The notes below the pieces were generated by a model that worked only from the letters and a program-made list of their open reading frames with translations, did not search any database and was not told where the DNA came from. Below are positions 38,565 through 47,403 of a stretch of DNA of 64,000 nt, one piece after another. The translations under genes and the position numbers were made by a program. Each line of letters opens with the position of its first letter. Position 1 is the first letter of the stretch. The stretch comes from Psychrobacter sp. DAB_AL43B (GTDB taxonomy: Bacteria > Pseudomonadota > Gammaproteobacteria > Pseudomonadales > Moraxellaceae): contig NZ_LT799838.1 of assembly GCF_900168255.1 (NCBI RefSeq), positions 1,178,001-1,242,000 on the forward strand, written 5' to 3'.

Positions 38565-39269
38565 ATGAATAATACCTTACTTAAGCTGTTGCAATCCGTT
38601 GATACGCCGACGGTATGTAATGCTATTGAAGTTGCTCAGGGCAAACGAGGCTTTGATAGTTTTACACGTGGAAACATGTTGTCATCTGATCCTGATTCAA
38701 GACCAATTGTAGGTTATGCAGTTACCGCAAAAATCAGTGCTATTGCAGAATCTACAGAACCAAAAGAGGTTATTCGCGCCAGACGTATGGATTATTATCG
38801 TGCTATGTCAGACGGTGCAAAAGGTGGTATGCCATCAGTCGCCGTGGTCGAAGATGTCGATTATCCAAACTGTATTGGCGCGTATTGGGGTGAGATTAAT
38901 ACGACGGTACATAAGGCATTTGGGATGAATGGGGCATTAACAAATGGCGTGATGCGTGATTTGGGTGACATGCCAGAAGATTTTACCGTTATTGCCCCTT
39001 TTATCGGTCCTAGTCATGGCTTTGTCCATGTTAAAGAAATCAATACGACAGTCGATATTATGGGTATGACGGTGGAGGCAGGAGACTTAGTACATGCTGA
39101 CCGCCATGGCGCCGTAGTTATTCCTGAAAATATTATTGATAAATTAGAATCAGCCATTCACAAATTATTGAATAGCGAAAAAATCATCCTAACCCCTGCA
39201 AAACAAGAAGGCTTTGACTTTGCAGCTTTTGAGAAGGCATGGCAAGCGTTTGAAGAATCAAGAGTTTAA
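38565..39269 (+). CDS. RraA-like protein (putative aldolase/decarboxylase)
   Basis: Protein of 234 aa of the RraA / 4-hydroxy-4-methyl-2-oxoglutarate aldolase superfamily. The GAYWGEINTTVHKAFGMNGALTNGVMRDL segment carries the glycine-rich loop and the RD pair that binds the metal and the carboxylate, and GDLVHADRHGAVVIP is the family C-terminal signature. In catabolic operons these enzymes cleave or decarboxylate 2-oxo acids; a role as RNase E regulator is unlikely in this context. Confidence 0.8.
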   Translation: MNNTLLKLLQSVDTPTVCNAIEVAQGKRGFDSFTRGNMLSSDPDSRPIVGYAVTAKISAIAESTEPKEVIRARRMDYYRAMSDGAKGGMPSVAVVEDVDYPNCIGAYWGEINTTVHKAFGMNGALTNGVMRDLGDMPEDFTVIAPFIGPSHGFVHVKEINTTVDIMGMTVEAGDLVHADRHGAVVIPENIIDKLESAIHKLLNSEKIILTPAKQEGFDFAAFEKAWQAFEESRV

Positions 39270-39364
39270 TTTTTATCTTAATTAATGCATAACAATTAAT
39301 ATTTAAAAGCCAACGCTAAAGCTTAAAAAGACCTTTATATATTAACTTAATAGAGAGAAATACT

Positions 39365-39907
39365 ATGACAATATCAAAACGTCCAGAGCAAGGCATACTA
39401 ACAAAAGATAATGATCTTAGTAAAACAGATGAAACCATAGGTGTGATTGATGCCATGGTTGATGGTTTGAACGATCATGATATTGACAATATGGGGCGAT
39501 TTTTTGCCGAAAGTTTTCGCTGGATGGGTAATGCAGGATGTGGTTATAAAGAAGGCTTAGAAGAGTTTCAGAATGGTTGGCAGCGCCCGTTTCAGCAGGC
39601 ATTCTCTGAGAAAGTTTGTATTGATGAAGCAAGGTTAACCCAAGGCGAGTGGTGTGCAGCATTTGGTCGTCAAGAAGCAGTTCACAGCGGTGAATTCATG
39701 GGTATAGAACCCACAGGCAAAAAAATTATTATTCGCTATATGGATTTTTGGAAAGTAGAAGATGGAAAGATCGTCGATAACTACGTAATGGTAGATTTTC
39801 CTTCTATTATGATGCAGCTGGGTGTTGATCCTTTTAATGGTCATGGTTGGGAAAAGTTTGATACTAAATCAGGTGATTTAGCCCATACGCCTAAGGTAAT
39901 GAAATAA
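39365..39907 (+). CDS. single-domain SnoaL/NTF2-like protein
   Basis: Protein of 180 aa with one SnoaL-like fold (about 25-160). FMGIEPTGKKIIIRYMDFWKVEDGKIVDNYVMVDFPSIM is the ester-cyclase-like signature, followed by LGVDPFNGHGWE. It is the shortest of the four related proteins of this cluster. Separate ribosome-binding site, 95 bp after the RraA-like gene. Confidence 0.8.
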   Translation: MTISKRPEQGILTKDNDLSKTDETIGVIDAMVDGLNDHDIDNMGRFFAESFRWMGNAGCGYKEGLEEFQNGWQRPFQQAFSEKVCIDEARLTQGEWCAAFGRQEAVHSGEFMGIEPTGKKIIIRYMDFWKVEDGKIVDNYVMVDFPSIMMQLGVDPFNGHGWEKFDTKSGDLAHTPKVMK

Positions 39908-40035
39908 ATTGCTCAAGTGCGATTAATCACAGCTTTATCTAGAAAGATTCTTGTAGGTGTGGTTATGATTATTTAACTTAGCACTTGTTAGATTTTTAAT
40001 TGTTAATATTTAAGGAATAACGCAAGGGAAAGCAG

Positions 40036-41094
40036 ATGATAAAAAAGACAGCAGAACAACAAAATAAACATCAAATCGAGAGGTTTAATCAAGCACTATA
40101 CAATTATGATAGTGAGAAAGTGAGGTCTCTAATAGATGACATCTTTGCTGAATCTGCTGTCATTCAATTATCTTACCCACTAGAAACCTTAAAAAACCGT
40201 GGTGCTTTATTTATTGAAGGTTTTGAGCCATTAAAACAAGCCATTCCAGATTTAGAGCGGCGTACTTTTATTGTGATGGCTGGCAATAGTGGTAGCAGCA
40301 TGGCTGGGAATGATAATAGTAATACCGATTGGGTAGGTTGCGCAGGTTATTACACAGGTACATTTATGGAAAGCTGGCTTGATATTCCTCCAACAGGACA
40401 TCAAGTTACCATGCGTTTTCATGAGTTTTATCGCTTTGAAAATGGCAGAATTGTTGAAATGCAAGCACTTTGGGATATACCTGAAGTGATGCACCAAGCG
40501 GGAGCATGGCCAATGGTAAAAAGCCTTGGACGTGAAGGTATCACATCAGCACCTGCTACCCTTGATGGAAACCTAGTAGGAAAAGATTATCCTGTTGAGC
40601 ACAGTCAGCGTAGCCAACAATTGGTACTTGATATGTTGAATAGTTTAGGCGAGTCTTCTACAGGTGGTGTCTCGGCCATGAAGTTAGAAAAATATTGGCA
40701 TCCTCGTTGTAGTTGGTATGGACCTTCTGGTATTGGTGCCTGTCGAGGTATCGCAGGTTTTCGTAATTGGCATCAAATCCCGTTCTTAAATGCTATGCCA
40801 AACCGTAAAACGATTGAAGAGAATGGTTATTTATTTGCTGAAGGGGACTATGTCGCATTCACAGCTTGGCCCGGAATGTCAATGACCGTGTCTAACGATG
40901 GATGGCTTGGTATTGCACCTGCAGGACAAGAAATAACGCTTCGTAGTTTAGACTTTTGGCGTTGTGAGGATGGCTTAATTCGTGAGAACTGGGTACTTGT
41001 GGATATTTTACATGCTTATAAACAAGTTGGCGTAGATGTCCTTGCTCGAATGCGCGAATTTAATAAGGCACGCTATCGTCAATTTGATAAATAA
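40036..41094 (+). CDS. two-domain SnoaL/NTF2-like protein
   Basis: Protein of 352 aa, homologous to the minus-strand protein at 31643. Domain 1 (about 12-160) has WLDIPPTGHQVTMRFHEFYRFENGRI; domain 2 (about 185-345) has YWHPRCSWYGPSGIGACRGI, HQIPFLNAMPNRK and RENWVLVDILHAYKQVGVDVLARM. Both domains end with the same NTF2 strand pattern, indicating an internal duplication. Follows the single-domain homologue by 128 bp. Confidence 0.78.
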   Translation: MIKKTAEQQNKHQIERFNQALYNYDSEKVRSLIDDIFAESAVIQLSYPLETLKNRGALFIEGFEPLKQAIPDLERRTFIVMAGNSGSSMAGNDNSNTDWVGCAGYYTGTFMESWLDIPPTGHQVTMRFHEFYRFENGRIVEMQALWDIPEVMHQAGAWPMVKSLGREGITSAPATLDGNLVGKDYPVEHSQRSQQLVLDMLNSLGESSTGGVSAMKLEKYWHPRCSWYGPSGIGACRGIAGFRNWHQIPFLNAMPNRKTIEENGYLFAEGDYVAFTAWPGMSMTVSNDGWLGIAPAGQEITLRSLDFWRCEDGLIRENWVLVDILHAYKQVGVDVLARMREFNKARYRQFDK

Positions 41095-41134
41095 AATCAA
41101 TCTATTAATACTTACTTTAAACAAAGAGAAATTT

Positions 41135-42082
41135 ATGAAAGGATTCGATGAAAAGTTTAGCGATTTTCCTGATTATATATTAAAAATTACTAATGAAATT
41201 TGGGAAAATCGTGGCTTACACACTCTACACGACTATTATGCCCCTGATATTGTTGTTAGAACGCCGTTAGGTATAGACTTCGGAAATCAAGGCGTGATAA
41301 ACGCTACCATGAATGTATTAGCAGAGTTTCCTAACCGTACACTGCTTGGTGAGGATGTCATTTGGAGCGGTACTCCAGAGACGGGTATGCTATCTTCACA
41401 TCGTATAATCACCACTGCTACGCATGTTGAAACGGGTCAAAAAATTCGTTTTCGAGTCATTGCTGACTGTCATGCAAAAAACAACCAGATTGATGATGAG
41501 TGGCTGATAAGAGATCAAGGGGCAATCGCTCGCCAAATGGGGCAAACACCTAAAGATCGCGCGCAAGAAGTTATTGAAATGCAAGAGAAAAGTGGTATTG
41601 TCAAACCACCATTTACCCCAAATATTGATCAAGACGGTCCCTATTTAGGCCGTGGTAACGACAATGAATGGGGTGAGAAGTATGCTGATATTTTAACTCG
41701 CTTAATGAATGCAGAGTTTGCTTTAATTCCACATGAGTACGATCGTTGTTGTTTAGGCGAGTATCCAGGTGGTGTTTCAGGTATATCGCATGGTGACGTT
41801 GATGCTTTTTGGTTAGGATTACGTTCGTCATTTCCTAATGCTGAATTTAAGACTCACCACCAGATTGGACGAGAAGATAAGCTTATGTCACCTCGTGCAG
41901 CGATCCGATGGTCATTAACTGGAAAGCATGAAGGTTATGGACATTTTGGACAACCAACTGGCGCAGAGGTACATATCATGGGAGCCTGCCATGCTGAGTT
42001 TGGGCCTTGGGGACTACGCCGCGAATATGTAATGTATGATGAGGTGGCGATTTGGCAGCAGATTTTACTGGCTGAAAAATAG
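41135..42082 (+). CDS. two-domain SnoaL/NTF2-like protein
   Basis: Protein of about 315 aa; the frame extends upstream into the previous gene, but the ATG at 41135 preceded by AAAGAGA is the sensible start. Domain 1 (about 10-130) resembles ester cyclases (HDYYAPDIVVRTPLG; EDVIWSGTPETGMLSSHRI), and domain 2 (about 180-310) has GDVDAFWLGLRSSFPNAEFKTHHQIG and WGLRREYVMYDEVAIWQQIL. It is more distant from the other three. Last gene before a strong terminator. Confidence 0.78.
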   Translation: MKGFDEKFSDFPDYILKITNEIWENRGLHTLHDYYAPDIVVRTPLGIDFGNQGVINATMNVLAEFPNRTLLGEDVIWSGTPETGMLSSHRIITTATHVETGQKIRFRVIADCHAKNNQIDDEWLIRDQGAIARQMGQTPKDRAQEVIEMQEKSGIVKPPFTPNIDQDGPYLGRGNDNEWGEKYADILTRLMNAEFALIPHEYDRCCLGEYPGGVSGISHGDVDAFWLGLRSSFPNAEFKTHHQIGREDKLMSPRAAIRWSLTGKHEGYGHFGQPTGAEVHIMGACHAEFGPWGLRREYVMYDEVAIWQQILLAEK

Positions 42083-42160
42083 TTTGGCCGCTAGAAAATC
42101 TTGCCAGTGCATGCATTTAAATTATAGTTATAACACTATTATATAAAAAATATTGAATAA

Positions 42161-42200
42161 AAAAGGGTGCTAATACTCTCTGGTATTAGCACCCTTTTTT
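42161..42200 (+). terminator. terminator of the catabolic cluster
   Basis: Long stem GGGTGCTAATAC / GTATTAGCACCC with six-nt loop between A-run and T-run. Marks the right end of the cluster. Confidence 0.92.
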
Positions 42201-42299
42201 ACCTCTAAGGTGAAATTCAAATCACATTGGCATTGGCGTATTTTAGCTACAACTTTGCCTTCGATTATTAGATAGATAAGTAGGGTATAAGTAGCTAAG

Positions 42300-42584
42300 T
42301 TATATATGTTTTTCAGCCATTCTTATAGCTAGCTTCAATAGCTCGTCGGCTGTCATATCTTTTAAAGGCGCTGCTTTAATTGTATTGCCTTTTTTCAGAA
42401 CCTGTCTCATTACATCCTGTTCGGATCGCATACTGTGGTTTTTGGAGGTGTTAATATAATCTTGCATCAACTCACGCAGAACAAGCGACTTTGTATAGCC
42501 GTTTTTCTCGACTACTTGCTTAAATTCATTGGCTAAATCGTAATCACAACGAATATGAATAGATGCCTGTTTAGGTCCGCTCAT
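42300..42584 (-). CDS. ribbon-helix-helix-like small protein
   Basis: Protein of 94 aa. The first half (KQASIHIRCDYDLANEFKQVVEKNGYTKSLVLRELMQDYI) has the strand and two helices of RHH (CopG/ParD-like) DNA-binding proteins, as used by antitoxins and plasmid regulators. No toxin gene is adjacent on the same strand. The C-terminal 40 residues are a helical tail. It is divergent from nadX. Confidence 0.65.
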   Translation of the reverse strand: MSGPKQASIHIRCDYDLANEFKQVVEKNGYTKSLVLRELMQDYINTSKNHSMRSEQDVMRQVLKKGNTIKAAPLKDMTADELLKLAIRMAEKHI

Positions 42585-42893
42585 CAGTATTCAACTCCTT
42601 TTACAAAATCAAAGTTTCTGTCGTAATAATTATATTAAAGCTAAGACCTGCCTATCTCTACTGTACCATTTGTAGCCCACTTTGCAACACGTAGTCAAAA
42701 TAGTCGCTTACCGTTCAACATAAGATGAATAACATCATAAAAGCCTACTGTCATTGCCTTAGGGCGTGCCATCTATTAACATAATTGATGTAATGGACAT
42801 AGTTACTTTTATCTTCTTATACTATAGGCTCAGTGATTGATGTCTCAAGTAGTTTGAGCAAAGAAGTATAAAAAACAATAAACAGGAGTAAGT
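42585..42893. other. divergent intergenic region before nadX
   Basis: 309 bp without a gene. Contains promoters for the RHH gene and nadX; no palindrome or RNA recognised beyond the AAACAGGAGT ribosome-binding site just before 42894. Confidence 0.5.
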
Positions 42894-43685
42894 ATGAAAA
42901 GCGTGATGTTCATAGGCTATGGATCGATGGCGAGGAAAGTCCATGAGATGCTGCCTGACAACATTGTTCTCTCGACAGTATTAGCCAGCACCAGAAGCGC
43001 AGAGAGGTTAAAAGCTGAAATAAGTGAGTCTATAGAAGTGATTACTTCGGTAGACGATTTGGTAAAAATGCCTGATTTGGCGATTGAGATGTCGGGTCAG
43101 AATGGGCTCAAAGAACATGCTATTAAAATATTGGAACAGGGCATACCACTTGGGATTGTTTCTGTTGGTGCCTTTACTGATGAGAAATTCGCTGTATCGC
43201 TCGCTGATACTGCAGAAGCGAGCGGTGTAAAAATTCATATCTTAGCGGGGGCAGTTGCTGGGATTGATGGCATAAACGCTGCGAGTTTGGCAGGACTCAG
43301 TGATGTGGTTTATCAAGGTAGAAAGCACCCATCGAGTTGGCAAGGAAGTTATGCTGACCAGCTTATTGACTACGATAATTTAGCCGAGCCTACCGTATTC
43401 TTTACGGGTACTGCTAGAGAAGCTGCTGCTTTATTCCCTGATAATTCAAATGTTGCTGCTACTATTGCGCTGGCAGGCGTTGGCCTCGATGATACGATTG
43501 TAGAGTTAATCGCTGACCCAACGCTTGAGCACAACGTTCATCATATAACCGCTGAAGGCGTATTCGGTAAGCTTGAGATTAGTATGACGGGATTACCATT
43601 GGTCGAAAATCCTAAAACGTCAAGTTTAGCAGCCTTTAGTGCTTTGCGTCTGTGTTGTCAGATTGATCAGGTTATACAAATATAA
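42894..43685 (+). CDS. nadX: L-aspartate dehydrogenase
   Basis: Protein of 263 aa of the NadX family, NAD(P)-dependent conversion of L-aspartate to iminoaspartate and oxaloacetate, the first step of NAD synthesis when L-aspartate oxidase is not used. N-terminal nucleotide loop is FIGYGSMARKV; the middle strand has SVGAFTD and GAVAGIDGINAA; the active-site region is AAALFPDNSNVAATIALAG and the C-terminal NPKTSSLAAFSA is highly typical. Strong ribosome-binding site. The gene may supply amino-acid catabolism instead of NAD synthesis. Confidence 0.85.
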   Translation: MKSVMFIGYGSMARKVHEMLPDNIVLSTVLASTRSAERLKAEISESIEVITSVDDLVKMPDLAIEMSGQNGLKEHAIKILEQGIPLGIVSVGAFTDEKFAVSLADTAEASGVKIHILAGAVAGIDGINAASLAGLSDVVYQGRKHPSSWQGSYADQLIDYDNLAEPTVFFTGTAREAAALFPDNSNVAATIALAGVGLDDTIVELIADPTLEHNVHHITAEGVFGKLEISMTGLPLVENPKTSSLAAFSALRLCCQIDQVIQI

Positions 43686-43907
43686 CGCATCATTAAAATC
43701 AAAAATACTATGGAAAAATTATTCTTATATATTAATCACAATAACCTTTTATATGATTCTGGGTATATTTCTAAGTTTTTGCCCATCTCGCCTGAAATGG
43801 GCACTGAATCTCCTATATAATGTGAGCCATCTCGTTGTTAATTATTCATTCAATTTAGGCTTTTTTCTTAGCAAGAAAGGCTTTTTATTAGGTAAAAATG
43901 GCACTTT

Positions 43908-44891
43908 ATGTTTAACACTTCCTCGACTCGTTTAAATAAGTACATCAGCGAAAGCGGTATTTGCTCTCGTAGAGACGCTGACCGCTTTATTGAACAAGGC
44001 AATGTGTACCTCAATGGCAAGCGTGCTGCGGTGGGTGCGCAAGTGGTTGCTGGAGATACGGTAAAAGTGAACGGCCAGCTCATTGAGCCGAAAGAAGCTG
44101 ATGACTTTGTTTTTATTGTATTAAATAAGCCAGTCGGTATTGTGAGCACCACGGAAAGCTCCGAGAAAAACAACATTGTTGATTTTGTCAGACATAGCGT
44201 ACGTATTTTCCCGATTGGCCGTTTGGATAAAGATTCCCAAGGTTTAATCTTTTTGACCAGTAATGGCGATCTGGTTAATAAGGTATTACGTGCTGGCAAT
44301 AACCACGAGAAAGATTATGTGGTGACGGTGAATAAGCCGATAACGGATGATTTCATTAAAGGTTTGGCTGGTGGCGTACCTATTTTGGGGAAGATGACGA
44401 AAAAATGCCCGGTTACTAAGGTGGCACCTACCGTGTTTAATATCACGCTAGTGCAAGGTTTGAACCGTCAAATTCGTCGTATGTGTGAGCATTTTGGCTA
44501 TGAAGTCGTGAAGCTTGAGCGTACGCGGATTATGAATGTGAATCTTAAGGGTATACCCGTTGGAGATTGGCGAGACTTAACCCAAAAAGAGATGTCTGTT
44601 TTACTTGAATCTATAGAAGGTTCTTCTTCGGAAGACAGTACTCCGGCTAAGAAATCTCGTAATACGCCTCGAAAAAACTCTGGTAATAATTCTTCAAACT
44701 CAAAAGCGTCTGCAAAATCTACGGGAACAGCAAAGAGCAATATTAAACACCCCAAAGATGGTGCTAGAAAACCAGCGGATTCTAAAGGTAAAAATAGGCG
44801 TCCTTTTGGTGATGGCAAGAAATCCGGCGGCAAGGGCAAACCTGCTGCCAATGGCAAGCGCCCTGCAAAAGGTCGAAGTTCTAAGCGGTAG
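43908..44891 (+). CDS. rluF: 23S rRNA pseudouridine synthase RluF
   Basis: Pseudouridine synthase of 327 aa that modifies U2604 of 23S rRNA. An N-terminal S4 domain ([20 protein letters not shown]) is followed by the RsuA-type catalytic domain with Asp in [13 protein letters not shown] and the [14 protein letters not shown] signature; the match to E. coli RluF is close along the whole core. The C-terminal 90 residues are a low-complexity Ser/Lys/Gly-rich basic tail, probably RNA-binding. The ribosome-binding site is weak. Confidence 0.93.
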   Translation: MFNTSSTRLNKYISESGICSRRDADRFIEQGNVYLNGKRAAVGAQVVAGDTVKVNGQLIEPKEADDFVFIVLNKPVGIVSTTESSEKNNIVDFVRHSVRIFPIGRLDKDSQGLIFLTSNGDLVNKVLRAGNNHEKDYVVTVNKPITDDFIKGLAGGVPILGKMTKKCPVTKVAPTVFNITLVQGLNRQIRRMCEHFGYEVVKLERTRIMNVNLKGIPVGDWRDLTQKEMSVLLESIEGSSSEDSTPAKKSRNTPRKNSGNNSSNSKASAKSTGTAKSNIKHPKDGARKPADSKGKNRRPFGDGKKSGGKGKPAANGKRPAKGRSSKR

Positions 44892-45076
44892 TGGTATTCG
44901 TGACTATAAATTGATTGGTAGTGGCAGCGTCACTCAAAAGGTATCTATTCTATCCAAAGACTAGCGCCTTGTAGATAATGACTTTTGATAAAGTAGAGCA
45001 TACAAGTGAGGTTAGCAATCAAAGTAAGTAGTGATATAATGCCTCAATAATCGTTATTTTATAAAAGGTTTACATT

Positions 45077-45355
45077 ATGGCTCGTACAGCTAGCGCATTG
45101 CATATTTTAGTAAAAGACAAAGAACTGGCTGACGACATTATTGTCAAGCTTAAAAAAGGCGCCCAGTTTGATGTGCTGGCTAAGAAACACTCAACCTGTC
45201 CATCAGGTAAAAAAGGCGGCGACTTAGGTGAGTTTAGACAAGGGCAAATGGTACCCGCATTTGATAAAGTCTGCTTCAACGGCGAACTCTTCACCCCACA
45301 TTTAGTAAAAACCAAATTTGGCTGGCATGTGGTTAAAGTGCTTTACAGGACGTAA
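45077..45355 (+). CDS. ppiC: parvulin-type peptidyl-prolyl isomerase
   Basis: Single-domain cytoplasmic parvulin, 92 aa, same size as E. coli Ppi[30 protein letters not shown] and the C-terminal [10 protein letters not shown] are family marks. It catalyses cis-trans isomerisation of Xaa-Pro bonds. Followed by a terminator and then the left end of the IS-rich region. Confidence 0.92.
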   Translation: MARTASALHILVKDKELADDIIVKLKKGAQFDVLAKKHSTCPSGKKGGDLGEFRQGQMVPAFDKVCFNGELFTPHLVKTKFGWHVVKVLYRT

Positions 45356-45413
45356 GAGGTAGAGTCTGTAGTGGCATAGAAGCTTTGAAATGTTTTTAAT
45401 AGATGATGCACAC

Positions 45414-45449
45414 AAAAAGCCAGACAACCTAAGCTGTCTGGCTTTTTTA
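45414..45449 (+). terminator. terminator after ppiC
   Basis: Stem AAGCCAGACA / TGTCTGGCTT, loop of about 10 nt, then a T-run. Last ordinary chromosomal feature before the IS-rich region. Confidence 0.88.
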
Positions 45450-45463
45450 TGCTTAATACTTAT

Positions 45464-46473
45464 TGACCCCTGCCGTCAAATCCGTAGAACCAAACTTGGG
45501 AGATTTTATTTACGCAGCCTGACGATAATAATTAAACCACATCTGTCTTGGCGATTTAAAGCCCAAACCCTTTTGAATCCTCGTTTGATTGTAGTACAAC
45601 TCAATATACCTAATGATATCGTTAATGGCGGCAAATCTGGTCTTATAGTCTTGATGATATACCAGCTCATTCTTCAACACGCCCCAAAAGCTTTCTATTG
45701 GCGCATTGTCATAACAATTACCTTTGCCACTCATTGAGCCTGTAAACAGATGCTGTTTGATGTTCTTGTGGTAAGCATGGCTACAGTACTGGCTACCTCT
45801 GTCTGAATGTACAATCAGCCCTTGGCTTGGACGTTTGTTCTTGATGGCCATGTTCAATGCTTTACACACTAAATCTGCGGTCATTCGCTTATTGATCGCA
45901 TAGCCGACCAGCTCTTTGGTGTATAAATCTTTGACTCCAGCTAAGTACAACCAGCCCTCAGCAGTCCAAATATAGGTGATGTCACTGACCCACGCTTTAT
46001 TAGGACGCTTAGCATCAAACTGCTGATTTAGTATGTTCGGATAGACTAGTTTGTTGTGATTGGAGTCAGTGGTGACTTTAAAGCGCTTGTGACGACGGCA
46101 TTTGATATCATGTTCTTCTTTGATGCTTCTCACCATGTATAGGCTAATGTCATGGCCTTGCTCTGTTAGCTTTGCATGCAAACGCTCATAACCATAACGC
46201 TCTTTACTTTCACTGTGAGCGGCTTTAACTAGTAGCTCGCAATAATTGCGATGTATCTGCTGCTCGCTGATATCGCGTCTACTCCAGTCGTAATAACTTG
46301 ATGGTTTGACGCTTAACACACGGCACATAGTGATAATGTTAAATATCTGCTGATTGTCTTTAATAAAGGCGTACCTGACTAGCTGTAGGTTCTTACTTTC
46401 TTAGTCATGGTAAACGCCTGTGAATACGCTTAGTTTACCAAGTTTAGGTGTACGGTTTCTTCAGCATAGCTCA
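45464..46473 (-). mobile_element. IS3-family element, orfA-deleted copy
   Basis: About 1,010 bp. Imperfect terminal inverted repeats: TGACCCCTGCCGTCAAATCC at the left, reverse complement of TGAGCTATGCTGAAGAAACC at the right. Related to the fuller copy at 61291-62627. OrfA is reduced to its first nine codons (MTKKVRTYS), which then run into sequence just upstream of orfB, so most of orfA has been deleted and the copy should be unable to transpose alone. No matching target duplication: TAT on the left, GTT on the right. It marks the left border of the VgrG region. Confidence 0.85.
45510..46328 (-). CDS. IS3-family transposase OrfB (DDE integrase core)
   Basis: Transposase subunit of 272 aa with DDE residues in WVSDITYIWTAEG, HSDRGSQYCS and NAPIESFWGVLKNEL. 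In an intact element it is made as an OrfAB fusion by frameshifting, but orfA is deleted here. About 90 percent similar by eye to the protein at 61337-62155. Confidence 0.88.
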   Translation of the reverse strand: MCRVLSVKPSSYYDWSRRDISEQQIHRNYCELLVKAAHSESKERYGYERLHAKLTEQGHDISLYMVRSIKEEHDIKCRRHKRFKVTTDSNHNKLVYPNILNQQFDAKRPNKAWVSDITYIWTAEGWLYLAGVKDLYTKELVGYAINKRMTADLVCKALNMAIKNKRPSQGLIVHSDRGSQYCSHAYHKNIKQHLFTGSMSGKGNCYDNAPIESFWGVLKNELVYHQDYKTRFAAINDIIRYIELYYNQTRIQKGLGFKSPRQMWFNYYRQAA

Positions 46474-46491
46474 GTTTTGATTAAAGTACTC

Positions 46492-47241
46492 CTAGAATAA
46501 TTTTTTATCAACTGACATAACTCGTTCAAAAGCTTCTTCTGAACTTAAACCTTGAGACATTAAAGTTTTATAATCACTATGCATATCTTGTAATGCTTTT
46601 ATTACTAAAGCTGGTGGAGTATGAGCTTTGTTTCTACCTGTGCCAGACCAATAGCTCTGACCTTTTTTGAGATAAATAGTATATGGAACTGATTTGCCAT
46701 TTACTTTTTTATAGGCAATTCTAGAAGTATCAAATGGAACTCCTACTGAAGCCCATATTTTAGCTATTTTTATAGCAGCGGATTCAATGTTTTTACTACT
46801 ACCAGATTTAATAGCAGTTATAATATTAGTCTTTTTAATAAAATGTTCTAAAAACATCAGTTCTTGTGTTTCAGGAGTCAGTTTAGTGCTTCCTGATAAT
46901 TTTAATGATTTTTGAACTTCACCTAATGTATCAGGTATAATTTGATATTTGCCCATTGCAAAACGTTTAGCTTTATTATCACCACTTAAAGCACCCAATT
47001 CCCGCCACTCGTCGATAGTTCTATCTCCAATGTTTTCATATCCCGATGTCCATTTGTACTTACCTACAGCACCCCTATTAAAAATATCATAGCGTCCACC
47101 TTCGCTTTCATGTAATGCAATAACCTTACCAACGATACCACCTATACTTTTTGTATTCTTTGATTTACTTTTTACAATAAAGTCACCATCGCAAGCAAGC
47201 ATTTTATTATTGGCATGAGTACTTAAGTCACTACCAATCAT
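46492..47241 (-). CDS. lysozyme-like peptidoglycan hydrolase, possibly 5'-truncated effector
   Basis: Protein of 249 aa from the first ATG. The region VIALHESEGGRYDIFNRG, then RFAMGKYQIIPDTLGEVQ, is the lysozyme/lytic-transglycosylase pattern: a catalytic Glu in ESEGG and a GKYQ-P substrate strand. No signal peptide, as expected for a T6SS cargo. The same frame is open without a start codon all the way to 47400 (adding about 53 codons including SWVHYDVSRYEEKY), directly after the stop of the preceding lipoprotein, so this looks like the C-terminal module of a longer effector. Third in line behind the VgrG fragment and lipoprotein. Confidence 0.65.
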   Translation of the reverse strand: MIGSDLSTHANNKMLACDGDFIVKSKSKNTKSIGGIVGKVIALHESEGGRYDIFNRGAVGKYKWTSGYENIGDRTIDEWRELGALSGDNKAKRFAMGKYQIIPDTLGEVQKSLKLSGSTKLTPETQELMFLEHFIKKTNIITAIKSGSSKNIESAAIKIAKIWASVGVPFDTSRIAYKKVNGKSVPYTIYLKKGQSYWSGTGRNKAHTPPALVIKALQDMHSDYKTLMSQGLSSEEAFERVMSVDKKLF

Positions 47242-47403
47242 ACCTGCAACAGTTTTAGCAAAAAATGAATTTTTTAGATACTTTTCTTCATATCTACTTA
47301 CGTCATAATGAACCCAACTGGTAGCAGCATTACTTCCATCATTCCACTTAGATGGCTCGAGCCAAATTATATTCGTTTCTCGTTTTAAATTTATGCATTT
47401 CTA

